A DNA stretch of 64,000 bases from Streptomyces cylindrosporus (GTDB lineage Bacteria > Actinomycetota > Actinomycetes > Streptomycetales > Streptomycetaceae), in assembly GCF_022698165.1 (NCBI RefSeq), contig NZ_JALDAY010000007.1, positions 310,001 through 374,000 of the forward strand, in the 5' to 3' direction. Of the stretch, positions 41,635 to 49,964 are shown piece by piece (the stretch's first letter is position 1; every line of letters begins with the position of its first letter). Below the pieces are notes generated by a model. It was not told the origin of the DNA, made no database searches, and saw nothing but the letters and a program-made list of their open reading frames with translations. The position numbers and the translations under genes are program-made.

Positions 41635-42158
41635 CCCTCCGTCAGCTCCCGGGCGGGGGCGAACACCTGGTACGAGTCCCGGAGATGGTCGACGAGCCGC
41701 TCCGCCACCGGCCAGATCCCCTCGGCCAGTTCCTCGCCGAGCGGCCGGTCCTGCCCGGTCGCGACCGCGATGTCCCAGGCGTGCACGGCAGCGTCCATCG
41801 CGGCCGCCGCGGCGGCGAACGGCGCGGGCAGCGGTCCGAGCGGGGTCGGCACCTGCTCGGCGTCGGCGGCCACCCCGGCGTACGCGTCCGCGACCTGCCG
41901 CAGTACCTTGTCGAGCTCGGTGACCGGGTCCCCGTCGAGGGCGTCGGCCGGGTGGAACGGGTCGGAGTCGGGCCGTCCCCCGGTGATCGCGAGGCCGTAT
42001 CCCTGCTGGTCGATGCGGGCGTGGTTGAGGACCTGCCGGGCGGTCCACTCGGTGCACGGCGTCGGCGCTCCCCACGCCGGCTGCGGCACCGCGGCCACCA
42101 CCTCGGCGAGATAGGCGTGTGCACGTGTGAGAACCTCGAAGTCTCGGGTGTCCGCCAT
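41565..42158 (-). CDS. TIGR03086-type metal-binding protein (DinB-like mycothiol family)
   Basis: A 197-residue member of the maleylpyruvate isomerase/DinB-like family. It shows TPCTEWTARQVLNHARIDQQGYG near residues 33-55, and a His-containing helix AAVHAWDIAVATGQ near residue 124. Members are mycothiol-dependent or of unknown function. ATG 42158 starts the recognisable domain. It overlaps the 3' end of the neighbouring membrane-protein gene by 70 bp and diverges from the FUSC-type gene across a long inverted repeat. Confidence 0.82.
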   Translation of the reverse strand: MADTRDFEVLTRAHAYLAEVVAAVPQPAWGAPTPCTEWTARQVLNHARIDQQGYGLAITGGRPDSDPFHPADALDGDPVTELDKVLRQVADAYAGVAADAEQVPTPLGPLPAPFAAAAAAMDAAVHAWDIAVATGQDRPLGEELAEGIWPVAERLVDHLRDSYQVFAPARELTEGYDRAEALLAFLGRDPRWAPATA

Positions 42159-42206
42159 CACCGTTCTCCCCTCTTGCCGTCCTTCGGCCGTTGCCAACAA
42201 TCTAGG

Positions 42207-42239
42207 GGTCATTGCGGACAGTTACGGTCCGCAATGACC
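42207..42239. promoter_or_regulatory. 33-bp inverted repeat in the TIGR03086/FUSC divergent region
   Basis: Perfect 13-bp arms GGTCATTGCGGAC (42207-42219) and GTCCGCAATGACC (42227-42239) surround a 7-bp spacer. It is too long and too symmetric to be chance in this short gap and most likely is an operator. No regulator gene is next to it. Confidence 0.65.
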
Positions 42240-42274
42240 ATCCGAATGAATCCGTGGAAAGGGAACATCCCGAG

Positions 42275-43546
42275 GTGCGAGAGGTACGTGCGTGGACCGA
42301 GTCCGTCGTCGAGTCCGTGAAGCGGCGACGGGATCCCGTCGTCGTGCAGACGCTGCGGTCGGCGGTCGCGGCGACGCTCGCGTACGTCGTCGCCCTGCGC
42401 CTCAGCCCGGAGGCGGCCCCGCTGACCGCGCCGCTCACCGCGCTGCTGGTCGTCCAGGTCACCCTCTACGCCACGCTCACCAACGGCATCCGGCGGGTCA
42501 ACTCGGTGGTGGCGGGCGTCCTGGTCGCCATCGCCTTCAGCCAGCTGGTGGGCCTGACCTGGTGGAGCCTCGCGCTGCTGATCGTGGCCTCCCTGGCGGT
42601 GGGACGGCTGGTGCGGGTCGAGGAGTACGTGCCCGAGGTGGCGATCAGCGCGATGCTGGTGCTCGGGGTCACGACCGTCGGTGACACGGCCTGGGCGCGG
42701 ATCGTGGAGACGCTGATCGGCGCGGTCGTCGGGCTCGGCTGCAATCTGCTGCTCGCGCCGCCGGTGTGGGTGGACGAGGCGGGCGAGTCGATCGAGGGGC
42801 TGGCCCGGCGGGTGCGGCAGCTGATGCTGCGCATGGGTGAGGAGGCCGCGGGCCGTACGCCGGTCGAGCACGCCACCGAGCGGCTGCACGAGGCGCGCCG
42901 ACTCGACCACGACATCGTCGAGGTGGACGCGGCGCTCAGACAGGCCGAGGACAGCCTGCGGCTCAATCCACGCGTGCGTGAAGGCCTGTTGCACCGGGTG
43001 GTGCTGCGCACGGGGCTGGACACGCTGGAGATCTGCACGGTCGTACTGCGGGTGCTCGCGCGCACTCTGACCGACCTGGCGAAGGAGCGCGATCCGGAGC
43101 GGCTGTTCGCGCCCGAGACGGGGGCCGCCGTGGAGCGGCTGCTGTCGGAGATCGCCGACGCGGTGGTCAGCTTCGCGGTGCTGGTCACCGCCAGCGTGAG
43201 CGCGAGTGCCCAGTCGGCCGAGGCGCGGCTGGCCGCCGAGCTGCGGCAGGCCGCGGCGACCCGCGACAAGCTCGCCCAGCTGCTCCTGGAGGAGGTCCAG
43301 CGCGACGCCCGCACCTGGCAGCTGTACGGCGCCGTCCTGACCGAGGTCAACCGCATCCTCGACGAGATGGACACCGAGCACCGCTCGCGCCGGCTGCTGG
43401 AGGAGCTGGACCGCGCCTCCCTGGAGCAGCGCGAGCGCATGCCGCGGATCACCCGGCTGCGCGAGAGCCTGCACGGCTCCGGGCTGCTGCGCGTGCCGGA
43501 GGTGCTGCGCCGGAACCAAGCCGGCGGCGCCCGTCGTTCTAGGTGA
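42275..43546 (+). CDS. FUSC/aromatic acid exporter-like membrane protein
   Basis: A 423-residue protein. The first half has about five to six membrane helices with the FUSC/ArAE pattern (TLRSAVAATLAYVVALRLSPEAAPLTAPLTALLVVQVTLYATL). The second half is an amphipathic, helix-rich cytoplasmic domain with many charged heptads. GTG 42275 is preferred because AAAGGGA lies 10 nt upstream; earlier in-frame starts (GTG 42254, TTG 42212) would fall near or inside the inverted repeat. It may export an aromatic or other organic acid. Confidence 0.8.
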   Translation: MREVRAWTESVVESVKRRRDPVVVQTLRSAVAATLAYVVALRLSPEAAPLTAPLTALLVVQVTLYATLTNGIRRVNSVVAGVLVAIAFSQLVGLTWWSLALLIVASLAVGRLVRVEEYVPEVAISAMLVLGVTTVGDTAWARIVETLIGAVVGLGCNLLLAPPVWVDEAGESIEGLARRVRQLMLRMGEEAAGRTPVEHATERLHEARRLDHDIVEVDAALRQAEDSLRLNPRVREGLLHRVVLRTGLDTLEICTVVLRVLARTLTDLAKERDPERLFAPETGAAVERLLSEIADAVVSFAVLVTASVSASAQSAEARLAAELRQAAATRDKLAQLLLEEVQRDARTWQLYGAVLTEVNRILDEMDTEHRSRRLLEELDRASLEQRERMPRITRLRESLHGSGLLRVPEVLRRNQAGGARRSR

Positions 43547-43556
43547 CGAAGTCACC
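43542..43556 (+). terminator. Hairpin at the stop codon of the FUSC-type gene
   Basis: GGTGAC (43542-43547) pairs with GTCACC (43551-43556) around GAA, covering the TGA stop. No T-run follows. Confidence 0.35.
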
Positions 43557-43604
43557 GGGGGCGGCGCACGCACGTCTTCGGCACCGGAAGGTTGGGGGCG
43601 GCGC

Positions 43605-44639
43605 ATGAGCGACACGACGGTGCGGATCGACGGAAACACACTGCGCCTGCCGGGCGGCGTGGCGGTGCGGTTCGTCCGCACGCTGCGGCTGCCCGAGACG
43701 GGCACTCACCCACTGCCTCCGGGACTGGGCGAGTTCCCGGTCCGCCGGGTCTCCGACCACCCGGACACCGTGCCGGAGCAGTGGCGGGCGCGGGGCGGTG
43801 TGATGCTGCCGGTGTATCTGCGCGAGGCCATGTGGCTGAGCTTCGCCGGGACGACGGAACCGGCGGCGCTGCAGGTCGGCGTCGGCAAGGTCTGTGCGGT
43901 CTCCGGCAAGAAGTGGAGCGACCGGCTGACCCGGAAACCGCAGAACTACGTGGTCCTCCCCCGCCAGCCCTGGCTGGACGGGATCAACTCCGGGAAGGGC
44001 ACGGTCCGCCAGTTCGTGGCCGTGCCGCTGGGCCTGGGGGCGACGGTCGAGGGCCAGGTCACGGGCGAGGAGGTGTGGGGCGGCGTACAGCTCCAGGTCT
44101 TCCCGTTGCGTGAGCAGAGGCTGGCCGAATGGCGCGAGGATGAGCGGCGGCGGGCGGAGCGGACCCGCGCGCTGACCCTGCCGGCCGGCGGCTACGGGAC
44201 GGCGCTGCCGATGTCGGCGCCGCCCGCACCGGGCGCGGCGGCGATGCCGCGGGCCGCCGCCGCGATGGGGCTCGGGGTCGGCGGTTCGATGCGGCAGGAG
44301 GTCTACCGGGACGACCGGCCCCTGAACGACTGGGCCGAGGAGCCCGCCGGGCGCGTGTTCGTGCATCTGGTGACCCCGCCGGAGTGGCGCCGCATCACCG
44401 GCGAGGCTCCCCCGCCGTCACCGGTGGACCGGGCGGCGTACACCCGGGCCGGACTGCCCTGGTACGACTACTACGACCAGGACGCCGTGGATCTCGCGCC
44501 CACGGACATGCTGGAGGCGGTCAAGCCGGTCGGCGACTGGCTCGGGGACGACCACGAGCCCTGGGAGGATCCCACCCCGCACCAGGTGAAGCCCCTCAAG
44601 GACGCGCCGGGCAAGCCGGTCGAGGACGGCGACTGGTAG
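43605..44639 (+). CDS. Conserved hypothetical protein, C-terminal Asp/Pro-rich
   Basis: A 344-residue soluble-looking protein. Notable segments are PVYLREAMWLSFAG near residue 67, GVGKVCAVSGKKWSD near residue 92 and GKGTVRQFVAVPLGLGATVEGQVTGEEVWGGVQLQVFP near residue 130. The middle is alanine-rich (about residues 195-225), and the C-terminus is acidic and Pro-rich with WYDYYDQD. No signal peptide or catalytic motif is obvious. I do not recognise a characterised family. Confidence 0.78.
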   Translation: MSDTTVRIDGNTLRLPGGVAVRFVRTLRLPETGTHPLPPGLGEFPVRRVSDHPDTVPEQWRARGGVMLPVYLREAMWLSFAGTTEPAALQVGVGKVCAVSGKKWSDRLTRKPQNYVVLPRQPWLDGINSGKGTVRQFVAVPLGLGATVEGQVTGEEVWGGVQLQVFPLREQRLAEWREDERRRAERTRALTLPAGGYGTALPMSAPPAPGAAAMPRAAAAMGLGVGGSMRQEVYRDDRPLNDWAEEPAGRVFVHLVTPPEWRRITGEAPPPSPVDRAAYTRAGLPWYDYYDQDAVDLAPTDMLEAVKPVGDWLGDDHEPWEDPTPHQVKPLKDAPGKPVEDGDW

Positions 44640-44756
44640 GCGGCGCCCGACCCGTTGCAGCCTCCGCAACGCCTGGTGCCGTTCTTGCACGGGTGGGGTG
44701 GTCCGGGTCATGGTGGCTTGTCACGGCCGGGGCAAGCGATCACCTGAGGTGCGGAC

Positions 44757-45998
44757 ATGGGCAGTGGGACAGGAGCGGCGGGCGGCGGCTGGAGCAGGCG
44801 CCGCTTCGTCGGCGCGCTCGCGGGCGCGGCCGCGGCAACCGCACTGCCCGCACCCGCCCCGCCGAAGGGCACCTCCGGGTCAGAGAAAGCGGTGGCCGCC
44901 GTGACCGAACAGCCCTCGGCCGAGCCGTCCACGGCACCGCCCTCGCCGCGGCCGTCGAAGACGCCCACCGGTCCCCGGCCCCTGTACCTCGGCACCTACA
45001 CCTCGGTCGAGGGCGGCGGCAAGGGCATCGGCCTCGCCACGTACGACACCGGGACCGGCCGCATCACCGGCGCCGGGACCCTCACGGGGATCTCCGACCC
45101 GTCCTACCTCGCCCTGCACCCGGACGGCCGTACGCTCTACGCGGTCGACGAGCAGGACGACGGCGCGGTGACCGCCGTACGCCTGGCCGACCGCAAGGTC
45201 CTGGGCAGCCGCGGCACGGGCGGGGCCGGCCCGTGTCACCTCTCCGTGCATCCGAGCGGCCGCTGGCTGCTGAGCGCGAACTACGCCTCGGGCAGTGTGG
45301 CCGTGCACCCGATCGACGCCAAGGGGGCGCCGGGCGAGCGCACCGACCTGGTGAAGCACTCGAGCCCGGCGCCCGGACCGGGCCAACAGGGCCCGCACGC
45401 CCACCAGTTCGTCACCAGCCCGGACGGCGGCCATGTGCTCGCGGTCGACCTGGGCACGGACACCGTCTACACCTACCGCCTCGACGAGCGCCGCGGCACC
45501 CTCACCGAGGTCTCCCAGGCACACACCCGCCCCGGCGCCGGCCCCCGCCACCTCACTTTCCACCCCGGTGGACGCCACGCCTATCTGGCCAACGAGGTCG
45601 ACGACACGGTCGCGGTCTGCGCGTACGACCCGTCCAGCGGCCGTCTGACGATCGGCGAGGAGCAGTCCTCGGGCTCCGGTGCGGGCACCAACTACCCGGC
45701 GCAGATCCTGGTGACGGCCGACGGCTCGTACGCCTATCTCGCCAACCGGGGCGACAACAGCATCGCGCGCTACGCGATCGAGGCGGACGGCGCCCGGCTG
45801 CGGCTGCTGGACACGGTGCCGGTGGCGGGTGACTTCCCGCGGCAGATCGCCCTCTCGCCGGACGGGAGTCTGCTGTTCGCGGCGAACCAGAGGTCGAGCA
45901 CCGTCAGCGTCTTCCACGTGGACGGCGAGAGCGGTGAACTGCGGCTCGCGGGCGAGCCGTTCGCGTCACCGGTCGCCGTCTGTGCGCTGCCGCTGTAG
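44757..45998 (+). CDS. Tat-exported lactonase-fold (YbhE-type) beta-propeller protein
   Basis: A 413-residue protein. A twin-arginine signal (SRRRFVGALAGAAAATALPAP, residues 13-33) is followed by a Pro/Ser-rich linker. A seven-bladed propeller of the 6-phosphogluconolactonase family follows, with repeats such as YLALHPDGRTLYAV, HLSVHPSGRWLLSANY, HQFVTSPDGGHVLAV, HLTFHPGGRHAYLANE and QIALSPDGSLLFAANQ. Export makes a true 6-phosphogluconolactonase role unlikely; an extracytoplasmic lactonase or binding role is more plausible. The end overlaps the convergent DUF2470 gene by 33 bp. Confidence 0.88.
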   Translation: MGSGTGAAGGGWSRRRFVGALAGAAAATALPAPAPPKGTSGSEKAVAAVTEQPSAEPSTAPPSPRPSKTPTGPRPLYLGTYTSVEGGGKGIGLATYDTGTGRITGAGTLTGISDPSYLALHPDGRTLYAVDEQDDGAVTAVRLADRKVLGSRGTGGAGPCHLSVHPSGRWLLSANYASGSVAVHPIDAKGAPGERTDLVKHSSPAPGPGQQGPHAHQFVTSPDGGHVLAVDLGTDTVYTYRLDERRGTLTEVSQAHTRPGAGPRHLTFHPGGRHAYLANEVDDTVAVCAYDPSSGRLTIGEEQSSGSGAGTNYPAQILVTADGSYAYLANRGDNSIARYAIEADGARLRLLDTVPVAGDFPRQIALSPDGSLLFAANQRSSTVSVFHVDGESGELRLAGEPFASPVAVCALPL

Positions 45999-46691
45999 GG
46001 CGCGCGGGCAGGAGACGGCGCCGGCCTGGGTGAGCAGGACGTGCATGCGCTCGGTGAGCTGGCCGACGTCGTCGGCGGGGGTGTGGAAGGCCAGTCGTAC
46101 GTCGCCGTGGGCGCGGTTGCGCTCGATGCGCAGCGTCAGTCCGTGCCGGTCGACGGCGAGGGGCTGGACGCGGACCGCGCCGTGCAGGCTGGCGTGGTCG
46201 ACGAGGCGGGTGAGCCGCTCGACGGCGTCGCCGTGGCAGTCGGCGAGGTGGGTCAGCAGATGGGACTCGGCGAGGGCCAGCGGGTCGGGCGCTGCGGCCG
46301 CGAACTCGTCGAGGTCGACGACCACCGCGCCGGACGGCTGCCGCAGCACCACCCGCGTGGGGTGGAAGACCAGGTGGTCGTCCTCGGGCACGAAGTACCC
46401 GGCGAGCCAGAGCCGGGCCCGGATCCGGCCGCGGACCGGGACGGGCGCGACGTCGGCGAACTCCAGCACGGCGTTCGGCTCGCCGCGGGGCGCGCAGATC
46501 GCAGCCGCGAGCAGGGCGCTGCCCTCGGGCACACGCACGTGCACCCGGCCGTCCTCGTCCACGGTGTGCGCGCCGACGAACTCCTCGCGACCGCCGTCCG
46601 CGGTCACCGCGCAGGACCATGCGACGGCGAGCACCGAGCGGGCCCGTTCCGCCGCGGCAGGCGCGGCCGTCCAGCTTTGGCTGTCACCCAT
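45966..46691 (-). CDS. DUF2470 protein under iron-box control
   Basis: A 241-residue protein. The N-terminal part resembles a split-barrel flavin/heme-binding fold (SALLAAAICAPRGEPNAVLEFADVAPVPVRGRIRARLWLAGYF). The C-terminal DUF2470 region contains HLLTHLADCHGDAVERLTRLVDHA. DUF2470 is found attached to HugZ-type heme-degrading or heme-binding proteins. ATG 46691 has GGAGG upstream. A good iron box lies 15 bp before the start, so expression should rise when iron is scarce. A heme- or iron-handling role is inferred. Confidence 0.82.
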   Translation of the reverse strand: MGDSQSWTAAPAAAERARSVLAVAWSCAVTADGGREEFVGAHTVDEDGRVHVRVPEGSALLAAAICAPRGEPNAVLEFADVAPVPVRGRIRARLWLAGYFVPEDDHLVFHPTRVVLRQPSGAVVVDLDEFAAAAPDPLALAESHLLTHLADCHGDAVERLTRLVDHASLHGAVRVQPLAVDRHGLTLRIERNRAHGDVRLAFHTPADDVGQLTERMHVLLTQAGAVSCPRALQRQRTDGDR

Positions 46692-46706
46692 CCCGGAACC
46701 TCCTTC

Positions 46707-46725
46707 TTAGGTAAGCCTTGCCTAA
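46707..46725 (-). promoter_or_regulatory. Iron box (DmdR/IdeR-type operator)
   Basis: TTAGGTAAGCCTTGCCTAA matches the 19-bp actinobacterial iron-repressor consensus TTAGGTTAGGCTAACCTAA at 15 of 19 positions, and both outer arms are intact. It lies immediately upstream of the DUF2470 gene. Confidence 0.82.
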
Positions 46726-46781
46726 CCTATCGAAGATCGGGGTGTACGCCAACCACGCCCGTATGAGAGTTCCGGCGGGAA

Positions 46782-47390
46782 TCAGGGAACGAGAACGCCG
46801 AGCAGCGCACGGGCACACAGATCACGGACCTGTTCCCGCGTCAGGTCCGAACCCCGCAGCCACTCCAGGCACACCGCCGTCGTGAAGGCCAGCCATCCAC
46901 GGACCGCGAGCTTGAGATCGGGCAACTCCCGCGCGACCGGGCCGAGTTCGGGGTCCGCGGCCAGCGCCGCCAGGATCTGCCGCTCCTGCGCGCCCAGCGC
47001 CCGCTGGTAGACCCGGCGCACCGCCTGGTCCCCGGCCGCGTCGGCGCGATGGAAGGCGCGGAAGCCGTGCGCATGGGTGTCGACGTACTCCAGAAACGTG
47101 TCCAGGCTGGCGGTGAGCTGGTCGCGTGCCGGAACTCCCGGCACCGCGGCCGTCATCCGCAGCATGCGCTCGCTCTCCCGCTCGACGACCGCGAGGAAGA
47201 AGTCCCGCTTGGTCGGGAAGTAGTGGTAGAGCAGACCCCGCGAGACTCCGGCGATCTCGGCGACCTGCTCGATCCACACCTCGTCGTACGGGCTCTCCGA
47301 GAACAGCCGCGCCCCCACCGCGAGCAGCTGCTCTCGGCGCTCCTCGGTACTGAGCCGACGGCGGGTGCGCGCGCCCTGGTTCGCGGACAT
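46782..47390 (-). CDS. TetR family regulator next to CYP102-like P450
   Basis: A 202-residue TetR protein. The helix-turn-helix is VWIEQVAEIAGVSRGLLYHYFPTKRDFF (about residues 37-65), and the C-terminal domain has AVRGWLAFTTAVCLEWL. The ATG at 47390 lacks a clear Shine-Dalgarno sequence and sits 6 nt after a -10-like TAAAGT (complement of 47397-47402), so the mRNA may be leaderless. It diverges from a P450 gene with a mirrored operator pair between them, as Bm3R1 does near P450-BM3. The ligand may be a fatty acid, by analogy. Confidence 0.88.
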   Translation of the reverse strand: MSANQGARTRRRLSTEERREQLLAVGARLFSESPYDEVWIEQVAEIAGVSRGLLYHYFPTKRDFFLAVVERESERMLRMTAAVPGVPARDQLTASLDTFLEYVDTHAHGFRAFHRADAAGDQAVRRVYQRALGAQERQILAALAADPELGPVARELPDLKLAVRGWLAFTTAVCLEWLRGSDLTREQVRDLCARALLGVLVP

Positions 47391-47406
47391 GACCGCACTT
47401 TACTTG

Positions 47407-47456
47407 ACGTGGGTTCAACAACGGGACGAGACTGGGCCGCGTTATTGAACCCACGT
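47407..47456. promoter_or_regulatory. Mirror-image operators between tetR and the P450 gene
   Basis: ACGTGGGTTCAA (47407-47418) and TTGAACCCACGT (47445-47456) are perfect 12-bp inverted copies, 38 bp apart. The left copy lies just upstream of the -10 box for tetR; the right copy covers a TTGAAC that could be the -35 of the P450 gene. Each may hold one promoter in check. Confidence 0.7.
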
Positions 47457-47498
47457 ACAACAGGCTCAGACTGCCGCTGGTTCGAGGGAGATCGCGTC

Positions 47499-49022
47499 AT
47501 GGCGGAGACGACGACACGGGCACCGCTGCCGAAGGGGTTCCGCGGCGCCGAGCAGGGCTGGCCCGAGCTGCGGCGCATCCCGCATCCGCCGCGCCGGGTC
47601 CCGCTCCTCGGGGACGTGCTCGGCGTCAACCGGCGCACGCCCGTCCAGGACTCGATGCGTTTCGGACGGCAGCTGGGGCCGATCTTCCGGCGCAAGGCGT
47701 TCGGCAACGAGTTCGTGTTCGTGTGGGGCGCGGAGCTCGCGGCCGACATGGCGGACGAGTCCCGCTTCGCCAAGCACGTCGGCCTCGGTGTCGCCAACCT
47801 CCGGCCGGTCGCCGGGGACGGGCTGTTCACGGCGTACAACCACGAGCCCAACTGGCAGCTGGCGCACGACGTCCTGGCGCCCGGCTTCAGCCGGGAGGCC
47901 ATGGAGGCCTACCACCCGATGATGCTGGCGGTGGCCGGGCACCTCACCGACCACTGGGACCGCGAGCTGGCGGCGGGGCGGTCGGTGGACGTGCCCGGCG
48001 ACATGACCAAGCTGACGCTGGAGACGATCGCGCGCACCGGGTTCGGACACGACTTCGGCTCCTTCGAGCGCGACCGGCCGCATCCCTTCGTCTCGGCGAT
48101 GGTGGGCACACTGACGTACGCCCAGCGCCTGAACACCGTGCCGGTGCCGCTGGCGCCGTTCCTGCTGCGCGGCGCCACCCGCCGCAACGAGGCCGACATC
48201 GCCTACCTCAACAGCACGGTCGACGCCCTGGTCCGGGCCCGCCGGGCGGCGGGCGGGGACGGCGATCTGCTGGACCGGATGCTGGACACGGCTCACCCGG
48301 ACACCGGGGAGCGGCTGTCCGCCGAGAACGTGCGCCGGCAGGTGATCACCTTCCTGGTGGCCGGCCACGAGACGACCTCGGGCGCGCTCTCCTTCGCCCT
48401 GCACTACCTCTCCCGGCACCCGGAGATCGCCGCACGCGCGCGTGCCGAGGTGGATGCCGTGTGGGGTGACGCGAAGGTGCCCGGGTACGACCAGGTGGCC
48501 AAGCTGCGGTACGTGCGCCGGGTGCTGGACGAGGCGCTGCGGCTGTGGCCGACGGCGCCGGCCTTCGCGCGGGAGGCGCGGGAGGACACGGTGCTGGGCG
48601 GGGACCATCCGATGCGGCGGGGCGCGTGGGCGCTGGTCCTGACGATGCTGCTGCACCGGGACCCCGAGGTGTGGGGCGCGGACGCCGAGGGCTTCGACCC
48701 GGACCGCTTCGATCCGAAGGCGGTACGGTCCCGGGCCCCGCACACCTTCAAGCCGTTCGGGACGGGCGCGCGGGCCTGCATCGGCCGACAGTTCGCGCTG
48801 CACGAGGCGACGCTGGTGCTGGGCCTGCTGCTGCGCCGCTACGAGCTGCGCGCCGATCCGGACTACCGGCTGAAGGTGACGGAGCGGCTGACGCTGATGC
48901 CGGAGGGGCTGCGGCTGCGTCTGGAGCGGCGGGCGGTCACGCCTGCGGGGCTCGCCCCGGCGGAGGCGGTCGACGAGGCGTCGTCAGAGCCGCGTTGTCC
49001 AGTGCACGGGGCGCGTGACTGA
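47499..49022 (+). CDS. Stand-alone CYP102-like (P450 BM3 heme-domain type) cytochrome P450
   Basis: A 507-residue P450 resembling the heme domain of P450-BM3. The I-helix is FLVAGHETTSGALSF, the K-helix ExxR is intact as EALRLWPTAPAF, and the heme loop is KPFGTGARACIGRQFALHEATLVLGLLLRRYEL. Unlike BM3 there is no fused reductase; the protein ends soon after the heme domain with a short tail containing CPVHG. Streptomycete CYP102B proteins have this form. It probably hydroxylates fatty acids with separate redox partners. ATG 47499 has GGGAG 8 nt upstream. Confidence 0.9.
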   Translation: MAETTTRAPLPKGFRGAEQGWPELRRIPHPPRRVPLLGDVLGVNRRTPVQDSMRFGRQLGPIFRRKAFGNEFVFVWGAELAADMADESRFAKHVGLGVANLRPVAGDGLFTAYNHEPNWQLAHDVLAPGFSREAMEAYHPMMLAVAGHLTDHWDRELAAGRSVDVPGDMTKLTLETIARTGFGHDFGSFERDRPHPFVSAMVGTLTYAQRLNTVPVPLAPFLLRGATRRNEADIAYLNSTVDALVRARRAAGGDGDLLDRMLDTAHPDTGERLSAENVRRQVITFLVAGHETTSGALSFALHYLSRHPEIAARARAEVDAVWGDAKVPGYDQVAKLRYVRRVLDEALRLWPTAPAFAREAREDTVLGGDHPMRRGAWALVLTMLLHRDPEVWGADAEGFDPDRFDPKAVRSRAPHTFKPFGTGARACIGRQFALHEATLVLGLLLRRYELRADPDYRLKVTERLTLMPEGLRLRLERRAVTPAGLAPAEAVDEASSEPRCPVHGARD

Positions 49023-49814
49023 GCCCGGCAGACGGGTGCCGGCGCTGCCCCGGGCCGCGTTGAGCTGCGGCTGGGTCAGGAAGATCGCGCCGGTCAGGTC
49101 CGCGTCGGTGAGATCGGCGTCGCGCAGGTCGGCGCCGATGAGGTCCGCGCCCCTGAGGTCGGCGCCGGTCAGGTCGGCGGCGATGAGGTAGGCCCCGCGG
49201 AGGCTTGCGCCGCGCAGGTCGGCGCCCTTGAGGCGGGCACCCATCAGGTCGGCACCCCGGCGGTCCTTCTTGCGGCCGCGGATACCGGCCCGGGCCAGCT
49301 CGCTGGTCTTCAGCAGCAGGGCGTTGACCTCCTGGCGGTGGGCCGGGACATCCAACTCGGCCAGTTCGTCCGGGGTTTGACGGGTGAGCTCGTCGGTCCG
49401 GTCCAGGGCGCGGCGCAGGTCGGCACGGATCGGGCGGGCGGCGTCCAGGTCGAGGGCCTCGGCGAGGTACCAGAGCAGCTCGTGCAACTGCCGTACGACC
49501 GGGAAGACGTCGAACATCCGCCGGGCGTCCTCGCGGGAACCCGTGCGCCAGTCCGCCCCGCCGAAGGTGACTTGCGAGACCTTCTGTCCGGCGCCGAAGC
49601 AGTCGTACACCGTGCAGCCGGAGAAGCCCTTCTGCCGCAGCTCGGCGTGGATGCCGCAGCGGTGGTCGCCGCGGAGGTTCGGGCAGGGCTTGCCGGCCTG
49701 CTTGTCGAGCGCGAAGTCGGCGGAGGCGGTGAACGGGAGGGCGACGCAGCACAGCCCGAAACACCGTTCGCAGTCGCCGCGCAGGTCGGCCCGGCCGACT
49801 GTCTGGTCTTGCAT
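48984..49814 (-). CDS. YkgJ-like cysteine cluster fused to pentapeptide repeats
   Basis: A 276-residue protein. The first 65 residues have a CERCFGLCC...KPCPNL...HRCGIH pattern like YkgJ/UPF0153 metal-cluster proteins. A helical middle part follows. About residues 183-245 are a run of some twelve A(D/x)LxG pentapeptide repeats (for example GADLRGADLIGADLRDADL), which form a right-handed quadrilateral helix. The mixture of a metal-type cluster with pentapeptide repeats is uncommon. Its last 39 bp overlap the convergent P450 gene. Function unknown. Confidence 0.83.
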   Translation of the reverse strand: MQDQTVGRADLRGDCERCFGLCCVALPFTASADFALDKQAGKPCPNLRGDHRCGIHAELRQKGFSGCTVYDCFGAGQKVSQVTFGGADWRTGSREDARRMFDVFPVVRQLHELLWYLAEALDLDAARPIRADLRRALDRTDELTRQTPDELAELDVPAHRQEVNALLLKTSELARAGIRGRKKDRRGADLMGARLKGADLRGASLRGAYLIAADLTGADLRGADLIGADLRDADLTDADLTGAIFLTQPQLNAARGSAGTRLPGSVTRPVHWTTRL

Positions 49815-49964
49815 GTCGCACAGTTTATCGAGCGGTGCCGCAACCGAATCTCACCGATGAGTTTCCGGCGTTGTGGGGGTCTTCTCATACAACTGAAAAC
49901 AAGCTCGGCTACCACTGAGGTAGCAGCCGACGAGGCAGGAGCCGTTCGCGACGAGGAGACCGTC

